A stretch of DNA of 64,000 nucleotides, from NCBI RefSeq assembly GCF_041956535.1, contig NW_027192191.1, positions 1,065,443 through 1,129,442 on the forward strand, written 5' to 3'. The notes beneath the pieces were generated by a model that was given only the letters and a program-made list of their open reading frames with translations, searched no databases and was not told the origin of the DNA. Positions 21,618-34,474 of this stretch are shown here, piece by piece. This DNA comes from Calcarisporiella thermophila CBS 279.70 (Eukaryota > Calcarisporiellomycota). The position numbers and the translations under genes were made by a program. Within the stretch, counting starts at the first letter, position 1. Each line of letters opens with the position of its first letter.

Positions 21618-22781
21618 TCATGCCTTGCCATTCACCCGCTCAAACTCTCTCATATACTCCACCAATTTCTGAACCCCCTCTTCTGGCATCGCGTTATATG
21701 CGGAGACGCGAATTCCACCCACGCTTCTATGCCCCTTGAGCTCGATCATGCCACGTGCGGCAGCGCCTTGGACGAATGCTTTCTCCAGCTCCTCATTGCC
21801 AATCCGGAAACAGACGTTCATCCGCGAGCGTGCTTTGCTATCCACCGGGCATTTGTAGATGCTCGACTTGTCAATGGTCTCATAGAGCAGTCGAGCCTTG
21901 CGCTCGTTCCTCTCTTCCATGGCTTTCACTCCGCCTTGTTCCCGTAGCCACTCAAAGACCAGCCCCGCCATATAAATCGAGAACATGGGCGGGGTGTTGT
22001 AGAGCGAGTTGTTGTCAGCGGCGACCTTGTAGTCCAGCATCAGCGGCGGGACGGGCACTCCCAGCTTGTCTGCCGCAGAGTGCGCCCCAGCCAACAAATC
22101 TCGTCGCACAATCACAATAGTTAATCCGGCAGGCCCAATGTTCTTCTGTGCTCCAGCGTAGATCAAGGCATATTTGGAGACATCAAAGGAACGCGACAAG
22201 ATATTCGAGGACATGTCACACACAAGAGGGGCGGAGACGTCGGGCGCCTCGGCGGGGAACTCGACCCCGTGGATCGTCTCGTTTGCGCAGTAGTAGACAT
22301 AGGCAGCGTCAGGGCCGCTGAGTTTCCATTCGGAGCGCGGGGGAATGGAGGTATAGGAGCCAGTGCTGGCTTTGGTGTTGAACACCACATTCACATTGGC
22401 GCCAAGCCTCTTCGCCTCTTCCATGGCCTTCTGCGACCAGCTTCCCGTCACCATGTAATCTACAGGGGGATTCCATCCTTCCGGCACCTCACTCATTTGC
22501 CGTCGCTTCGCCGAAAGCATGTTGTACACCACCGCCGCAAATTGGGTCGTGCCACCGCCTTGCATGAAAAGAATCTCATGCGTATCCGGGATGCCAAGCA
22601 GTCCGCGGAGCTCTTCTTTGGCGCGGTTGACCACGGCTTCGAATGTCTTGGAACGGTGAGAGAGTTCCATTACGGAGACGCCGGTACCCTGGAAATCGAG
22701 AAACTCGTGTTGGGCGCGTTTGAGTACTGCCTCAGGGATCATGGCTGGGCCAGCGGCGAAATTCCAAGTTTTCCTTTCCAT
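21618..22781 (-). CDS. SER1: Phosphoserine aminotransferase
   Basis: Single exon, 387 residues. It converts 3-phosphohydroxypyruvate and glutamate to phosphoserine, the second step of serine synthesis, using PLP. The start MERKTWNFAAGPAM at 22781 matches the family N-terminus (NF.AGPA); an upstream in-frame Met at 22895 would add a tail not found in the family. Key motifs are MELSHRSK, MQGGGTTQFA, the PLP lysine in GAQKNIGP near residue 213, NTPPMFSIY and the C-terminal GHRSVGGIRVSAYNAM. Length is normal. It is among the few intron-free genes in the window. It faces away from the UNC80-like gene across a 694 bp promoter region. Confidence 0.95.
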   Translation of the reverse strand: MERKTWNFAAGPAMIPEAVLKRAQHEFLDFQGTGVSVMELSHRSKTFEAVVNRAKEELRGLLGIPDTHEILFMQGGGTTQFAAVVYNMLSAKRRQMSEVPEGWNPPVDYMVTGSWSQKAMEEAKRLGANVNVVFNTKASTGSYTSIPPRSEWKLSGPDAAYVYYCANETIHGVEFPAEAPDVSAPLVCDMSSNILSRSFDVSKYALIYAGAQKNIGPAGLTIVIVRRDLLAGAHSAADKLGVPVPPLMLDYKVAADNNSLYNTPPMFSIYMAGLVFEWLREQGGVKAMEERNERKARLLYETIDKSSIYKCPVDSKARSRMNVCFRIGNEELEKAFVQGAAARGMIELKGHRSVGGIRVSAYNAMPEEGVQKLVEYMREFERVNGKA

Positions 22782-23475
22782 GTCTATAAGTTGGTTGTGA
22801 TGGTTAGTTTGGATCGAGAGGTTCGGGGGGGGGGAGAGGGGGGGAGATGTGAGGAGTTTTCCGAGTGAACGAGAGAAGTGGAGGGAGGTTATCAAAAAAA
22901 TTTACTGATTTTGACTCAGAAAAGCAGTCATTTTGTCCTATAGCATGTATATAACATTGTTTGGTTCATGGAGGCGTATTGTGAATTATTCTCCTCCCGA
23001 CAATACAATCTCAGTTTCCCCCGACTCTGTCAGTTAAATTCATACCAAGAAAGAGACCGATATAAAGCATCCGTATTTGGAGCCGTCTTGGGTAGGCCAT
23101 ATCCACCCCTGCTGAGAGCTCCTAGAGGGACTCCTGTCGCAATAAAATACCACGCCTTGTACTCTAAAAGTGATTTTCATTTTGATATTTAAAATTTGCT
23201 GCGCTACATTTCATATCGACGCGAGAAGTTTATTGCAAAGTGAAGCGGCACGGATCGTTTTAAATCTACTTGCCTCAGCTTCATCCCCTAACATCCTAGG
23301 CATCTTCTCTTCGAGCGTCCAGGAATCTTACAGATTCATTTCGGGTCCATCCAGTGTTATAAGGATTTGGATGGCGAGGTCGACAAAAGCTACCATCATC
23401 TCTAGCAATCCAATCTCTCTCCTCTAGTTTGTCGTGTTAGAGCTGTATCAGCCTCGTCACTACAAACCCACCGAT
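22782..23475. promoter_or_regulatory. Divergent promoter region, SER1 / UNC80-like gene
   Basis: 694 bp between diverging start codons. It has a G-run at 22828-22836 in the SER1 leader and a weak TATA-like stretch near 22948. No gene is seen. Confidence 0.5.
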
Positions 23476-26400
23476 ATGGATGCCAAAAAACAAGGTAATG
23501 AAATGCATTTGGCAAGCCATTTTAGCCAATGGGGCTTCTAATCCATGTATTTTCTTTATAGATTATGCAGCAATACACGGGCATGAGCCGATGGCAGTCA
23601 ATGGCGAAAATTCGGCAAGTAGCTCGAAAAGTACAAGTCAGAATCCTTTTAAGCCACAAACATCCCAAGTGGATACTTCCCCACGTGCTGCGGTCAGTAC
23701 TGGAGCAAAGGGTGCTGCACCGCAGAGAATACCCACTCGTAACTGGAACATTGTGCGAGATTATGTCTTAAGAGGGGAGACAAGCTCACCCGAGGTTGGA
23801 GAGTCGAATCGAAATGTGAAACCGACGGGAAGTATTGGAGATGGGCGGCGACCGGGTGGCTCGCAGGCAGAGGGGACATTTACAGCGATGCGTGGGGTTT
23901 TAAGATTTAAGACGACCGTACAACAGCGTAGCGACATGCACAGAATGGAGAAAGAATTGCAGAGAGTGCTGACTTCACATGGAAGTGTGGGAGCTGGCCA
24001 GACCGGGTTCACCAAGCGCCTCTCTTTTGGAAAGCAAAGCGAGAGCAACGTTGAAGAAGCGGTTCCAGTGCACCCCATCCTTGGCGAGCTGTTTGAAGTG
24101 CTTCGTAGATGGACAAATGCAGTTCAAATGCCGATGATGCAGGAAGTCCTTTCAGAGCTATCCAAACCTTTTCTTTCTTATCCTGTCAACGGTAATTCGT
24201 GATTGCTTACACTAGGGCAAGCCCGTTCGTTTTGATCAAGCTATTTCTCATCATAGTTGACGACTGCATGCTGGCTCTGGATATCTTTGATTTCATTCGC
24301 GAGAACTTTGTACCTGCCTCCGATAATGTGAGTACTTAATTGAAGGCCTCTTTAAGAAAATAGTCATGGTTGACTTTGCGTAACTTTTTCAACGCAGGAA
24401 AATATGACTCAAATCCTTTGGTGCTGCCGACTTTTGGAGACTAAGCATGTTAAAACAAAGGTACGCGTTTCTCAATCGGTTTTTGCTCGCTATTTGATTT
24501 AATGTTTTATTGTATTCTCTCCCCAAATTAGATACGTGTTTTGACAACGGTAAAGCTGTTGCTGGCCCCCACCTCCAAACATCGAACACCCCCTCAAACT
24601 ATTGCCGTAGTGCATTCACTGACGTACACCTTCGTCCACACGCTTGCCTCACTTAACGCCTCCTTAAGCGAAAAGAGCCACAACGAGGAGCTTGCCCACA
24701 TCCAATCCAACCTACATAGCTTCCTTGCTCAGCTTGCGGACGGGTCTCTCATTCACGTGCCACCAGAGTCATACACACAGGTAGAGAGTGGAGCAACCAC
24801 AGAGGAAATCACACAATGCATTTTCTTGGAAGGCTTGGTGAAGTGCCTTTTGGTACGAGATCTCCGAGTCCGTAAATATTTGGTCCAACATTTATTAAAG
24901 ACCTACTGGGTGGAGCCCAAGAGAACGATCCAAGCGGCGTGGGAACATATCGTGTTCATGTTTGCAGATGCTGGTGCGATTCGAGACATTTCCCCCATAA
25001 TTCACTCGATTGCGGTTTTCTGATATAGATATTTATATTTTTAATCAATTTTTATAGCCACGGAAATCCTCTCGGATTCCACATTCTCAACCATAGATCC
25101 CGATAAAATTCTCGAATCACTTCCTTATCACCTCCTTTTTCACATGCACTCTAGCCTAGCACCCAATCGGATACAGGGGATATCGCGGCACATCATCAGC
25201 GCGCTTTGCGCGGTGTGTGTATCTTCGTTGGCCATCAAGAGCGGCACTATAGATGAGAGGCGCAAGTCCATCTCAATTGGACAACGGTGGAGTGGTTTGG
25301 ACACTACAACGACTTCGTTTGGCTTCTTAGGCGCTGGATCCGAGACGGATGGGATTAAGACACCAGATCCATTGATGCAGTTGGCAAAGGATTATTTGAA
25401 GCAGATGTGGGACTACGGATACCACGAGGAAATAATTGATTTAGTGAGTGAAACGGTGAGTAGATAAATGCGTTTCAGTTCCCGATTCTTTGTGTTAAGA
25501 TGTTTTGGCGACTATTTGCCTGCTTGCTATAGATCGAAGGCGATAATTTCGAGAGGTTCATGCTGATATATCATCCCATTGTGTTTGGGATCAGCGATGA
25601 AATCGGAAGTGCCATTGTCAAGGAAACTTTGCCGAAGCTATTTGACGTATGTGATTATATTATTATGTGATGATTTATTAGTATATGTTTGTGCTGATTC
25701 AGTATTCCCCTGATAGCGCTTGTGTGCCGTCAACCCCAAGCCGACTCGCAGTATTTATTCTCTGCTAAAACTACTCATGTCAAAACATCGCCCCCATTTC
25801 TATAAACCGATACTGGCGTGCGTTGCATCGGACGACATGGAGAAAGTAGTTCAAACTGTCAATCTAATTGTGTGCCTCGAGCGATATATCCCCACCATCA
25901 TGCTCTTTATCCAGGATCCTGAACTGATGAGCGTCATTGCATTGAGCGATGTGGGCACAGGGAATAAAAGAAATGACTCGGGTGAATCGGAGTCAGAAAA
26001 CCAACCAAAGTTTGCGTCTACTACGTTGGGGCAATGCATGATCTTGTTTGAGTTCATCTGGGCCATACGACATCTGAGGTGCCGCCAGATAGAGGTAAAT
26101 ATTCTTTGCTCGTTGGAGTAGATTTATTTGAAAAGCTGTGGGGGAGGGGGGAGGGGGGAGTGAAGAGGATGTGGGGAGGAAATGGACGTATATTAACATG
26201 ACCTAATGGATGCTTTTATAGTCGGATAGTTTATCAGAGACCATCGAATTGACGAAAAAGTTTTTGGTTGAATTTGAGCGTCATGTGTCAATTATTCTGG
26301 CAGCAAAGGAGAAAACGAAGCGGTTGGTGCCAATGCCACTTCGAGTGTTGCTCTGCAACCTCTTCTTTGAGATCCGAATGTTTTGTAAGACGATGCACCG

Positions 26401-29400
26401 GTAAAATTGCAATTCAACTCGCTTTCCCTCCAATTTGAGAGCTCGCAGTAACTTTGTTTATATTTTCTGGATTGACAGCCCAGGATGGCTCTCCCGTGCA
26501 CTTGACTGGGCTACTAGGCTCTCCCCCAAGATCATCATCGACCGAAGCTCGACCAAACCCGACATGACTTCCGCCAAATCCGGTCTATACAGTGAGGATT
26601 CTCCGTTCCAGACCGCCTCTTCGCATCAGATCGAAAAGTGGCTAGATGAGGTGACCATCATGTTCCAAAAAGTGCGTATGGTATCCGCCATCGTGGATGA
26701 AAACGAGGTCAAAGTGTCTGAAAAGGCAAGTGGGGGAGTTGAGTTTCCGGAAAATGCTCTCTCCTTTTACTAACTTCTCTTCAACTGAAGGACGACATTG
26801 TTGACCGTCCCGTCTCGATCATGTCTACCAAGTCCTTCAACTCGCACACCCACGACGGCAGAACTCTCCTGCGACCCTCCACCCCATCCACCTCTCGCAA
26901 TGGCTCCTTCCGTCGCCGCTCTGCATTTACATTTCCTGGAGCGTCGGGCGCAGACACCAGCTCGACCGCCCTTTCTCCCATTTCCACCGACCACGCCGCC
27001 CGCCGCCTGTATCGCGTCAATCAGGTGAACCAAGACCCATACGGCTCTGTCCTCTCTCTTCTCGTCTCGGTATACGCAATGCTTACACCGGAAGATCTCT
27101 CACGACTCGCACCTTATCTCTGGGAAAAGCACCTGCAGGGCTGGTGCCCAAAATCGTTCCACCCTGCCACGTTTCTCATCATGCAGTGCGGTGAAAAGAT
27201 CCCGCATCAGATCGTGGCCATGATCTCCCAGGACCTCTACGATTCAAACCCGGTGACGCGTGCCGATTGTGTTCGCAAGCTCTCCGCGATATTCGGCTAC
27301 CGGTTTGACTTACTGACCCAGGTGTATCTGCCCGATCCCTCACGCCGCCGTCCCTTCCGAGGCCATGTACTCAACGTGCCATTTGTGTCGACCGATCTGG
27401 GCTCGACCAAGCTCTCCCTCGACGAGCCGATATGGATGTCCAAGCTTCGACACGCCAGCAACTTCCCCATCGAAATGCGGAAGAAGATCGAAGAGTTGGG
27501 GTGGGAAGAGGAGGATGTGGAGGAGCGGGAGAGGCTGAAACGTCTGCACACCCCCGTGTCGCTCATGCCGACCGCATCCCTGGACGATGAGGAGGAGCCA
27601 TCTGGAGGCAACGGAATGGACCAGTCCTCTTCCGGCGCCGGTCTCGACCAAAGTAGCCGATCGGTGACCTCGACGCGGCAAACGAAGAAGCGCGGGGTGC
27701 TCGTGCCAGCGTTCAGCTTCACCTCGCTCAGCCTAGTCGACCTCCTCAACGAGCCCCACGGAGGCGTGCACAACCAGGTCCACGAGCTCATCCTCTACTT
27801 TTTGCGCGACGACCCGCTCATCTTTCTACGCTCCTTCTTCAGCGAGCTTGGTAAGGCAGGGCCCGATCGTCAGCGTGAGCTCCTGACTCGGCTGAGCTAT
27901 TTACTCTCGATGCAAAATCGATTTCCTCCTGGATTTGTGTTCCACCTCTTCAACCATCTCACCGGGCTGCTCAAGTGGCATTCTCGCGAGAATAAGGAGG
28001 GTGGCCTCGAGTTGATGACCCTGGTGCACCCTCTTCTCGCCGCCCTCATCGCCTCTACGAACGACTTGTCGATCCGTGACCTGCGGAAAAACAAGGTGGA
28101 GGTGTTCCTCGGATGCACGGGCCAATTCTGGTTCAACGAAGGCACTCCGGCCAGCATGTTCCCCCGCGGGCTCACAAGCTCCGCCAAGGGATTCGAGGTG
28201 CTCGATCTACCGCTCCAGCTGTTCCTCGTGACTATGCTCCGCATTAGCCATGTGCACCTCATGACAAACTATCTCATCCGCTATCCACGAGAAGTCTTTT
28301 CCGTTAAAAAGACCTTCCACCCCTACGTGCCCATGTCACTCACTGGCGCCGAGGGGGAACAGGGCGGGATGGAGGATGAGGAGTTTTTCTTCCCGAGCCT
28401 TGATTTCCTTGTGCGCAGCGGCAGCCACCGAACCCCCTCCAAGCGCGAGCACGATGCCAAGATGATCTCGGCCCTCCGTGCGCGAAACTGGATCCGGTTT
28501 GTGCACACCATGCTGCAGCGGCTGAATCGCAACTATAATGACCGTAAAGAGCTCCAAATTATCATCAACGGAGTCAACTACATACTGCAAGAGCACCACC
28601 ACGACTATGGAATTGTCGGCCAGGCGGTGGTGGTCTATATCCACGCCGCAGATCATTTCCGACGCCTCTTCAATAACAACCGGGGCTACTCCATCTTCCT
28701 CCCTTCCCTATTTCGCGTATTTTGCGAGGCAGAACATATCACCGCTATCCGCACGGCCATCATTTTTGCGTGGAGTCGATTTTTCTCTCTTCATGCGGAG
28801 TCGTTCGTCTTTCAGGCCCTGGGGTGTCTCGTCCCTTTGATTCTCAAAGCATACGACAAGTCCGATGACCTGGGCAAGTGGATGACGCAGAGTTTGCATA
28901 CGCTGTTGAAATCGCTGGGGAGCTCTTCCCACATGTTCTCCTCGGCGGATTTGCTTGGGGTGGCCTTGGAAATGGAGATGGATGAGAAGCAGGCTCGGGT
29001 GAATGACACGGAGGACGGCATCCCCAACTTCCCCAACCCAAACAACACGCTGTCCCGCAAATACTCGCAGCTGAGCAACGGAAACTCATCGCTTCCAGTC
29101 ACTCTACCGGTGGATCGAGTCTTCTCCCTCGAGGACTCGTTCAAGCTCTTTTTGACGGTGATCGCGTACGATCCCGGCTCCCTTCGCGCCGAGCAGATGG
29201 TGAGGATGTTGGGCCACATGGTTCAATTTTTAATGGAGGAGTCGCAGGGCATGGTTCAGCTAGTGAGCGAAGGGATTTCCGCCTTATTGGGAGCGTTTGT
29301 CCGGTTTGCAAAGAGCAGCCGCCCGTTCCTAGGGGCTTCTGGGGGATTGGGGGCGGGGACCGAAGAGGAGGCCTCCAATGAAGCCGACGCATTGGGCGGA

Positions 29401-31365
29401 AATCGCCGCGCAGAGCAAGCCCAGAATGCCTATGGGAAACAGTGGCTTCAGAACGATCGGTTGAACATAAAAAAGGAGTTTGTTCAATTGATACGGTTGT
29501 TCTTGAAAGCCGGCGGAGCCCTTTCGGACGCAGACCATGAGCGCGTTGCAAACCTTATCCGCTTTATCATTCGGGATTATGTGAACGCCAAAATCAATTG
29601 CAACACGAAGTGGATCCAGGCCTATATAGCGGATGGGCTTCGCCACATTGGCGACACGGAGCAGATGAAGAGCGCCCTGCTCCACCTGTTGACCGCGCTT
29701 CATCCGCCCTACAAACAGAACATGCGCACCATCGACTTCTCCGATATGGTTGGGGGAATAGCGGCCATCTTACGGCACTCAAACGGCATGCTTGCGGGGC
29801 TCCCGGATATAGCAAGCGTGGTGCGCGAGAAGTTTGTGTCTGCTGGGCTGGCGAATGTCGTGCGCTATACTGATTGGGAGGGTGAAGCGAGCACGCGCCA
29901 GATCCTTTTGTGCGAGAATCTCTCCATCCTGATGGCAACGCTGATGACGTTTTCAAATGAGGATGTTTTGCGGGAGATCGAGAAGCTCGTTCCATCTCCC
30001 TTCCTTCTGGCCCATGTGGTTATCGGGGTTTGTGTCCATTTTCGTCCGGACGAGAGCGTGGTCGCCTCCATCTCGAGTAATGCGCTGACGACTGGGGTTT
30101 CGCAGCGCGTGACAAGCCAATGGATGCGACTGCTCACCTACACAGTACGAGCGTGTACTCGTGAGTCCATTCTCAAAGCTAAGCCGGTTGGATTTTCTCT
30201 CTCCTCCCTTGGCTCAGCCTCTCCCACAGCGGCAAACGAGTCCGATGATCAACGTCCTCTCTCCACCAATCTCTCCAGTAACGCTGCCGCCTCGGCCACG
30301 GCAACCGCAACCCTCATGATAGTGTTCAACGCCTTGAAATTGATTCTTGTGCTTGCGGAGAAGCACCTCCGCTCTGTCCCGGACATCTGGGTTCGCGTTG
30401 CCCTCTTTACTCAGCGACTCCTTGGACAGCCTTCGGGAATGGGGCTCAAGATCTCCTTCAGTGGTCAGCACACTCCGCTCCAGGAGGGAGGCTTCGGGAT
30501 GGAATTCTTTGGAGGCACTTCACCTGCCATCAGCCCACTCGCTAATCCGGGGCTTTCGCCCGGCGCCGCTTCCAACCCCTTCACACTGCGAATCACTCCG
30601 ACTGCCGTTGACTTCGTGCTCTGGTCCTTCCTGGAGCTGGTCACCCTCTACAAGACACCGCTGTTCATCTACATGCGCACCTTTATCCACGAGAAACTTC
30701 ATGAGGTACCCGCAGGGATAACAAGCAGCATGCTGAGCCCCATGGGATCGCCAAGTAGTGCCGCATCCCCTGTCCTGTTGGGCTCCTCTGCTGCACAGCG
30801 GGCTCGGTCGCAAGAAAATTCCAGGCGGTCGCGCTGGAGAAGTTGGGGCGGATCAACTGTGCTGGATCGGTCGCCATCGATATCCGATCGGTCAGGACTC
30901 GACGTCCAACAGGACTCCGGGAATGGTAAACCGTATGGGACATCCCCCACGGTGGTAGGTCTAGGGATTCAGTCTTCTCCCTCGATTCCCCAGGAGGAGA
31001 GCAGTGGGAGCTTCCTGCACCCGCACTCCAACACGTCCGACGTCGAATCGCGGCACAGCAGCCACATCGGTGGTCGCTCTTTCTCTTCCTCGCGCTCTCC
31101 TTATGCTAGCATGCGATTATCGCGGTCGCCTTTGTCAAGTAGGTCGATGCCAGGGACAAATATTCTTGAAGAGATTCTTCGCGCCATGTCGAGTGTCCGC
31201 GCGAGTATGGGATACGATACGCCGTCGCTCTCGAATTCTCGAGTTCAATACTGGTCTCGCTCGCTTGCTGTTCAGCAGCTGATGTATGAGAGGTCACTAA
31301 TCCTTCAGACCTATTTCTCCGAGTTCTATATGCCGGGATTTCGGGATGTGGCGGGAAACACATAA
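23476..31365 (+). CDS. Very large alpha-helical protein, UNC80-like
   Basis: Eleven exons (23476-23494, 23562-24191, 24257-24327, 24398-24460, 24532-24973, 25058-25455, 25533-25646, 25717-26094, 26222-26400, 26479-26725, 26791-31365) encode 2371 residues. The last exon is 4575 bp. The chain is mostly helical, HEAT-like, with low-complexity inserts near both ends of the last exon and a Ser-rich C-terminal part. Segments such as LTPEDLSRLAPYLWEKHL, FVFHLFNHLTGLLKWHSR and VHPLLAALIASTNDLSIRDL look to me like the fungal UNC80 family. Animal UNC80 is an auxiliary subunit of the NALCN cation leak channel, related to fungal Cch1. The assignment is from memory of the family, so moderate. Intron 10 appears to use a GC donor (AAG|GCAAGT). 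The exon 5 donor (GTGCGA) was placed by frame. Confidence 0.6.
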
Positions 31366-31740
31366 GGTGCCCTCTTGTTGCTTTTTTTTATATCATTTTT
31401 CTTGTTCAATTGTCGTTACTTGATCATTTCGTTTATTTTATGTAACATTTAATTTTTATAATTATTTTCGCCCTCGATAATCATATTGTTCCATTAGACT
31501 TTATTTTGATAATTTATTGAATATTTATCCTCTCCTTGAAGATAGCGTGGCATGTCATTTCAATGCTCAAAAACGGAACAAAAATCTAATTGATTTTTAT
31601 GAGTAAAAGGAGGGAAAGAGGGAGATAAAAAATATGAGAGCAGTGTTGGAGAGGCAGATTTATTCTGCGAGAGTACACCATACAATTTTGATGCAACGAG
31701 AAATAAAAACAATCTAAAATAGAAATATATCCAAACAAGA
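31366..31740. other. Convergent 3' intergenic region
   Basis: 375 bp of AT-rich DNA between the ends of the UNC80-like gene and SQS1. It holds only 3' flanks as far as I can see. Confidence 0.5.
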
Positions 31741-34132
31741 TTACGCGCCCAACCCTCTGCGATCATTTTTTATGACTGCCTCTACCGGATCAGTAATCCC
31801 CCCTGTAATACCAAGAGTCTGACCAGGCGACCAGCTATTCAAGAGGAAAAGAAAGTGAGCATAAAACGCACTTGAAAAATTTTCAGAAGCTCTACTCACC
31901 CCATCTTTGATAACAGCCGATGTCCTACATTGTGCTCCGCGATGGGACCCGCTTCTTCTCCCACTTTCCGAGACTGGCGTGGCTTTGGTGTCTTTGGTGT
32001 TTTTGGTGACTTCAGCTCTTTGAATTTGGACTTCAACGACTTGGGCCGTTTGGATTTAACGGGAGTTGAAGCCTGGGCCTCCCGCAACGTCTCGATTAGC
32101 ACTTCATCGCCAAGTGCCTTCTTGAGTCGACGGACCTCTTTGACATATCGGTCAATCTGGCGCGGATCACTGGGGATTGAGGTACGCTGAGTCTTGACTA
32201 GAAGCAGTATTCTATCGGCCAAAAAATAAATTCATTAGCATTACTCACATAAAACCGAGACCTAAAGAGAGGTTTACGCGTTGCCCTTGCCAGCCTTCTT
32301 TGATTTGAGGCCATATTTCCTTGCAAGAAGTTTTACGATGCGTCGATCTAATTTATCCATTGGTTCCGTCGGTAGTTCTTGGAGGAAATGGTCCTCAAGA
32401 ATGAATTTCCGAATTCTCCTACCAAATTGAGATGACATAGTGATCGGGCTAATTAGTGCCATTGAAAGAGCAACATCAAAACTCCCCACTCCTTCCGATA
32501 TAGCCCATACTTATTCATAATGCTGATATCGAGCAAATCTGCCTTGCGATTTTTTGCCTTCTTTTGGCTCTTTGGTTTTTTGTGTGCACTGCGCTCAAAA
32601 ATCTGTCGTAAAACAAGAATGTCCATGTCCACTGGAATATTCTTTGTAGACTCTCGTTCCCATACTCCTTCCACACCCGAATAAGAGCCTAATGAATGGA
32701 GTTAGTTTAAAATTTGGTTATTAATAAAGTATCACTCTACCTTTCCCTCTTGGAAAATTGATTGGAGAGCCGAAAGAGCCGGTGAGTATCGAGCGGAATT
32801 TGCGTTCTTCAGCCATATAATCGGGGGCTTTCCCTTTCGATTTCCCTGAAGTCCTTGCAGACTTAGATAGTGTCGAGATGCTTTCCAGGTATTCCTCGTC
32901 ATCATAATCGCTATACGCGACACTTGGTAAATCCATCTCTCCTTCATTATCAGACATCGACTCCGCTCCCTGGGTTTCCTCTATCTCTTCGCTCTCCACT
33001 ACTTCTTCACTTTCCTCCCCATACTCACTCTCTTCTCCATCCTCATATCGAGAATCTTGCTCGCTATCGGAATTTATTAGCTGATGATCAAGAGCATTTT
33101 CCACGCTTAGACGATATAAATCCCCTTCAAAGGTGGCATCAGTTGTGTCTAAAATGGATGTTGAAGGAATGATAGTCGATTTCTCTGTTCTCTCTTCTTC
33201 ATCGTCTGAAAATATCTTGTAATTTTTTTCTGAGATCGAGAGGGCAGCCATTGAGAGTGTTGTCAAATCAATTCCTTGGCTCATTAAGTTCTAAAAAAAT
33301 TGAAGAAAAATTCATGAAAAATCCTCATATGTAATACAGAAAGCAAAGAGACCACTTACACTGGAATAATCATCTAGTGCCTCATCATCGCTTACTTCGC
33401 TCTCTTGGCTCGTCCATGTATCAATATCACTCTGCGATAATGCCCTTGACGATTTCTTAGATTTCGAAGTGCTTGGCTGCGGGTCTATATTCAAGGAAAC
33501 CCAGATAGGTTTAGCATAATATGACGTAAAAATTAAAGCATATTGAAATCACCTTTCAAATGTTCTTCGATAGAAATCATGTTGCCATCTCCATGTGAAT
33601 CAACACTTGTATCTCCTGTCTCGCTATTTTCGCGTTTATCTTTTGACTCATCCAAATCAGAGGACTTCACGAAAGTAACGCCTCGAATAGGCGTGCTTCT
33701 ACCGGGATTCTTTCCTTTCTTCCTGGCACTTTCCAGCTTTTTCTTTGTAGAATCCAGCTGCTGAGGCCTTTTTGCGGATTTTGGGGTCGATGATCTACTC
33801 ACATTCTCATTAGTAAGCTCATCCGAATCATTTGGCGTTTTATCGATCTGCGAATAATCGAATGCAAAGAAATTGTTAGCCGGAGGAGGTGCTGCGACAG
33901 GTACATATCCACTGTTCACAAGTGTGTGATTTCTACGTCCTCGTCCTCTACCGCTAACTCCGCTGGGATGGTGGTCCTCTGCAACTCCTAAAGACGATTC
34001 CCGGTCATAACGTGATCGATGGCTACTTTCTCCCATAGAATTAGCTCCACGCCCTCTACCAGATTTACTGCCTCGCCCCTTCTGGGGGCCACCGCCCCTG
34101 CCACCATTAACCTTCGAATGTTTAAGTACCAT
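31741..34132 (-). CDS. SQS1: SQS1-like R3H and G-patch protein
   Basis: Seven exons (34132-33553, 33484-33360, 33290-32741, 32688-32511, 32418-32278, 32211-31900, 31834-31741) encode 659 residues. The N-terminus is Gly/Arg-rich (GGRGGGPQKGRG), followed by a long acidic middle. An R3H-type domain spans the fifth exon region (LVLRQIFERS to LARKYGLKSKKAGKGN). The last two exons give a G-patch: HNVGHRLLSKMGWSPGQ, then LGITGGITDPVEAVIKNDRRGLG. In yeast Sqs1/Pfa1 activates the DEAH helicase Prp43 in splicing and ribosome assembly. Domain order (RG-rich, acidic, R3H, C-terminal G-patch) is the same here. All intron joins keep one frame. Confidence 0.87.
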
Positions 34133-34474
34133 AGCGATAAGGGGGTCACTGTTGGAGAGAAGGAATTTTATATACTTTGACAGTCACGAGTATTCTCCAC
34201 CAATAGTGTTAGTGCGCTGAAGTTGGAGATCAAATTACAGGAGCAGGTATGAATTTTAACTATTGTGGAGTTAGAAGATACAAGTTTAAAAATTTAGATA
34301 TTAGATATATGACTTTTAGGCTCTGGTTTTCATTTTGTCATCAATTCCCGACTAATGATCTACTCTTGCGAGAATTGGTGGCGCTTCGTTTGCTCGGATT
34401 TTGTGTTAGCGAGCTAAAATTATGCAATATGGAAATCAATAGATATGATTTCGTGCCATGTATAATAAATCCTA
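34133..34474. other. Intergenic region between SQS1 and MRE11
   Basis: 342 bp of AT-rich DNA with the SQS1 promoter and the MRE11 3' flank, both genes running leftward. No gene is seen. Confidence 0.45.

Noticed and set aside
22782-22895. N-terminal extension of phosphoserine aminotransferase from an upstream Met
   Set aside because: The family begins at NF.AGPA close to the Met at 22781; the extension is Ser/Pro/His filler over a G-run.
27297-27791. Open frame of 164 codons antisense to the UNC80-like gene
   Set aside because: It is the reverse-strand shadow of a real long exon with GC-rich third positions.
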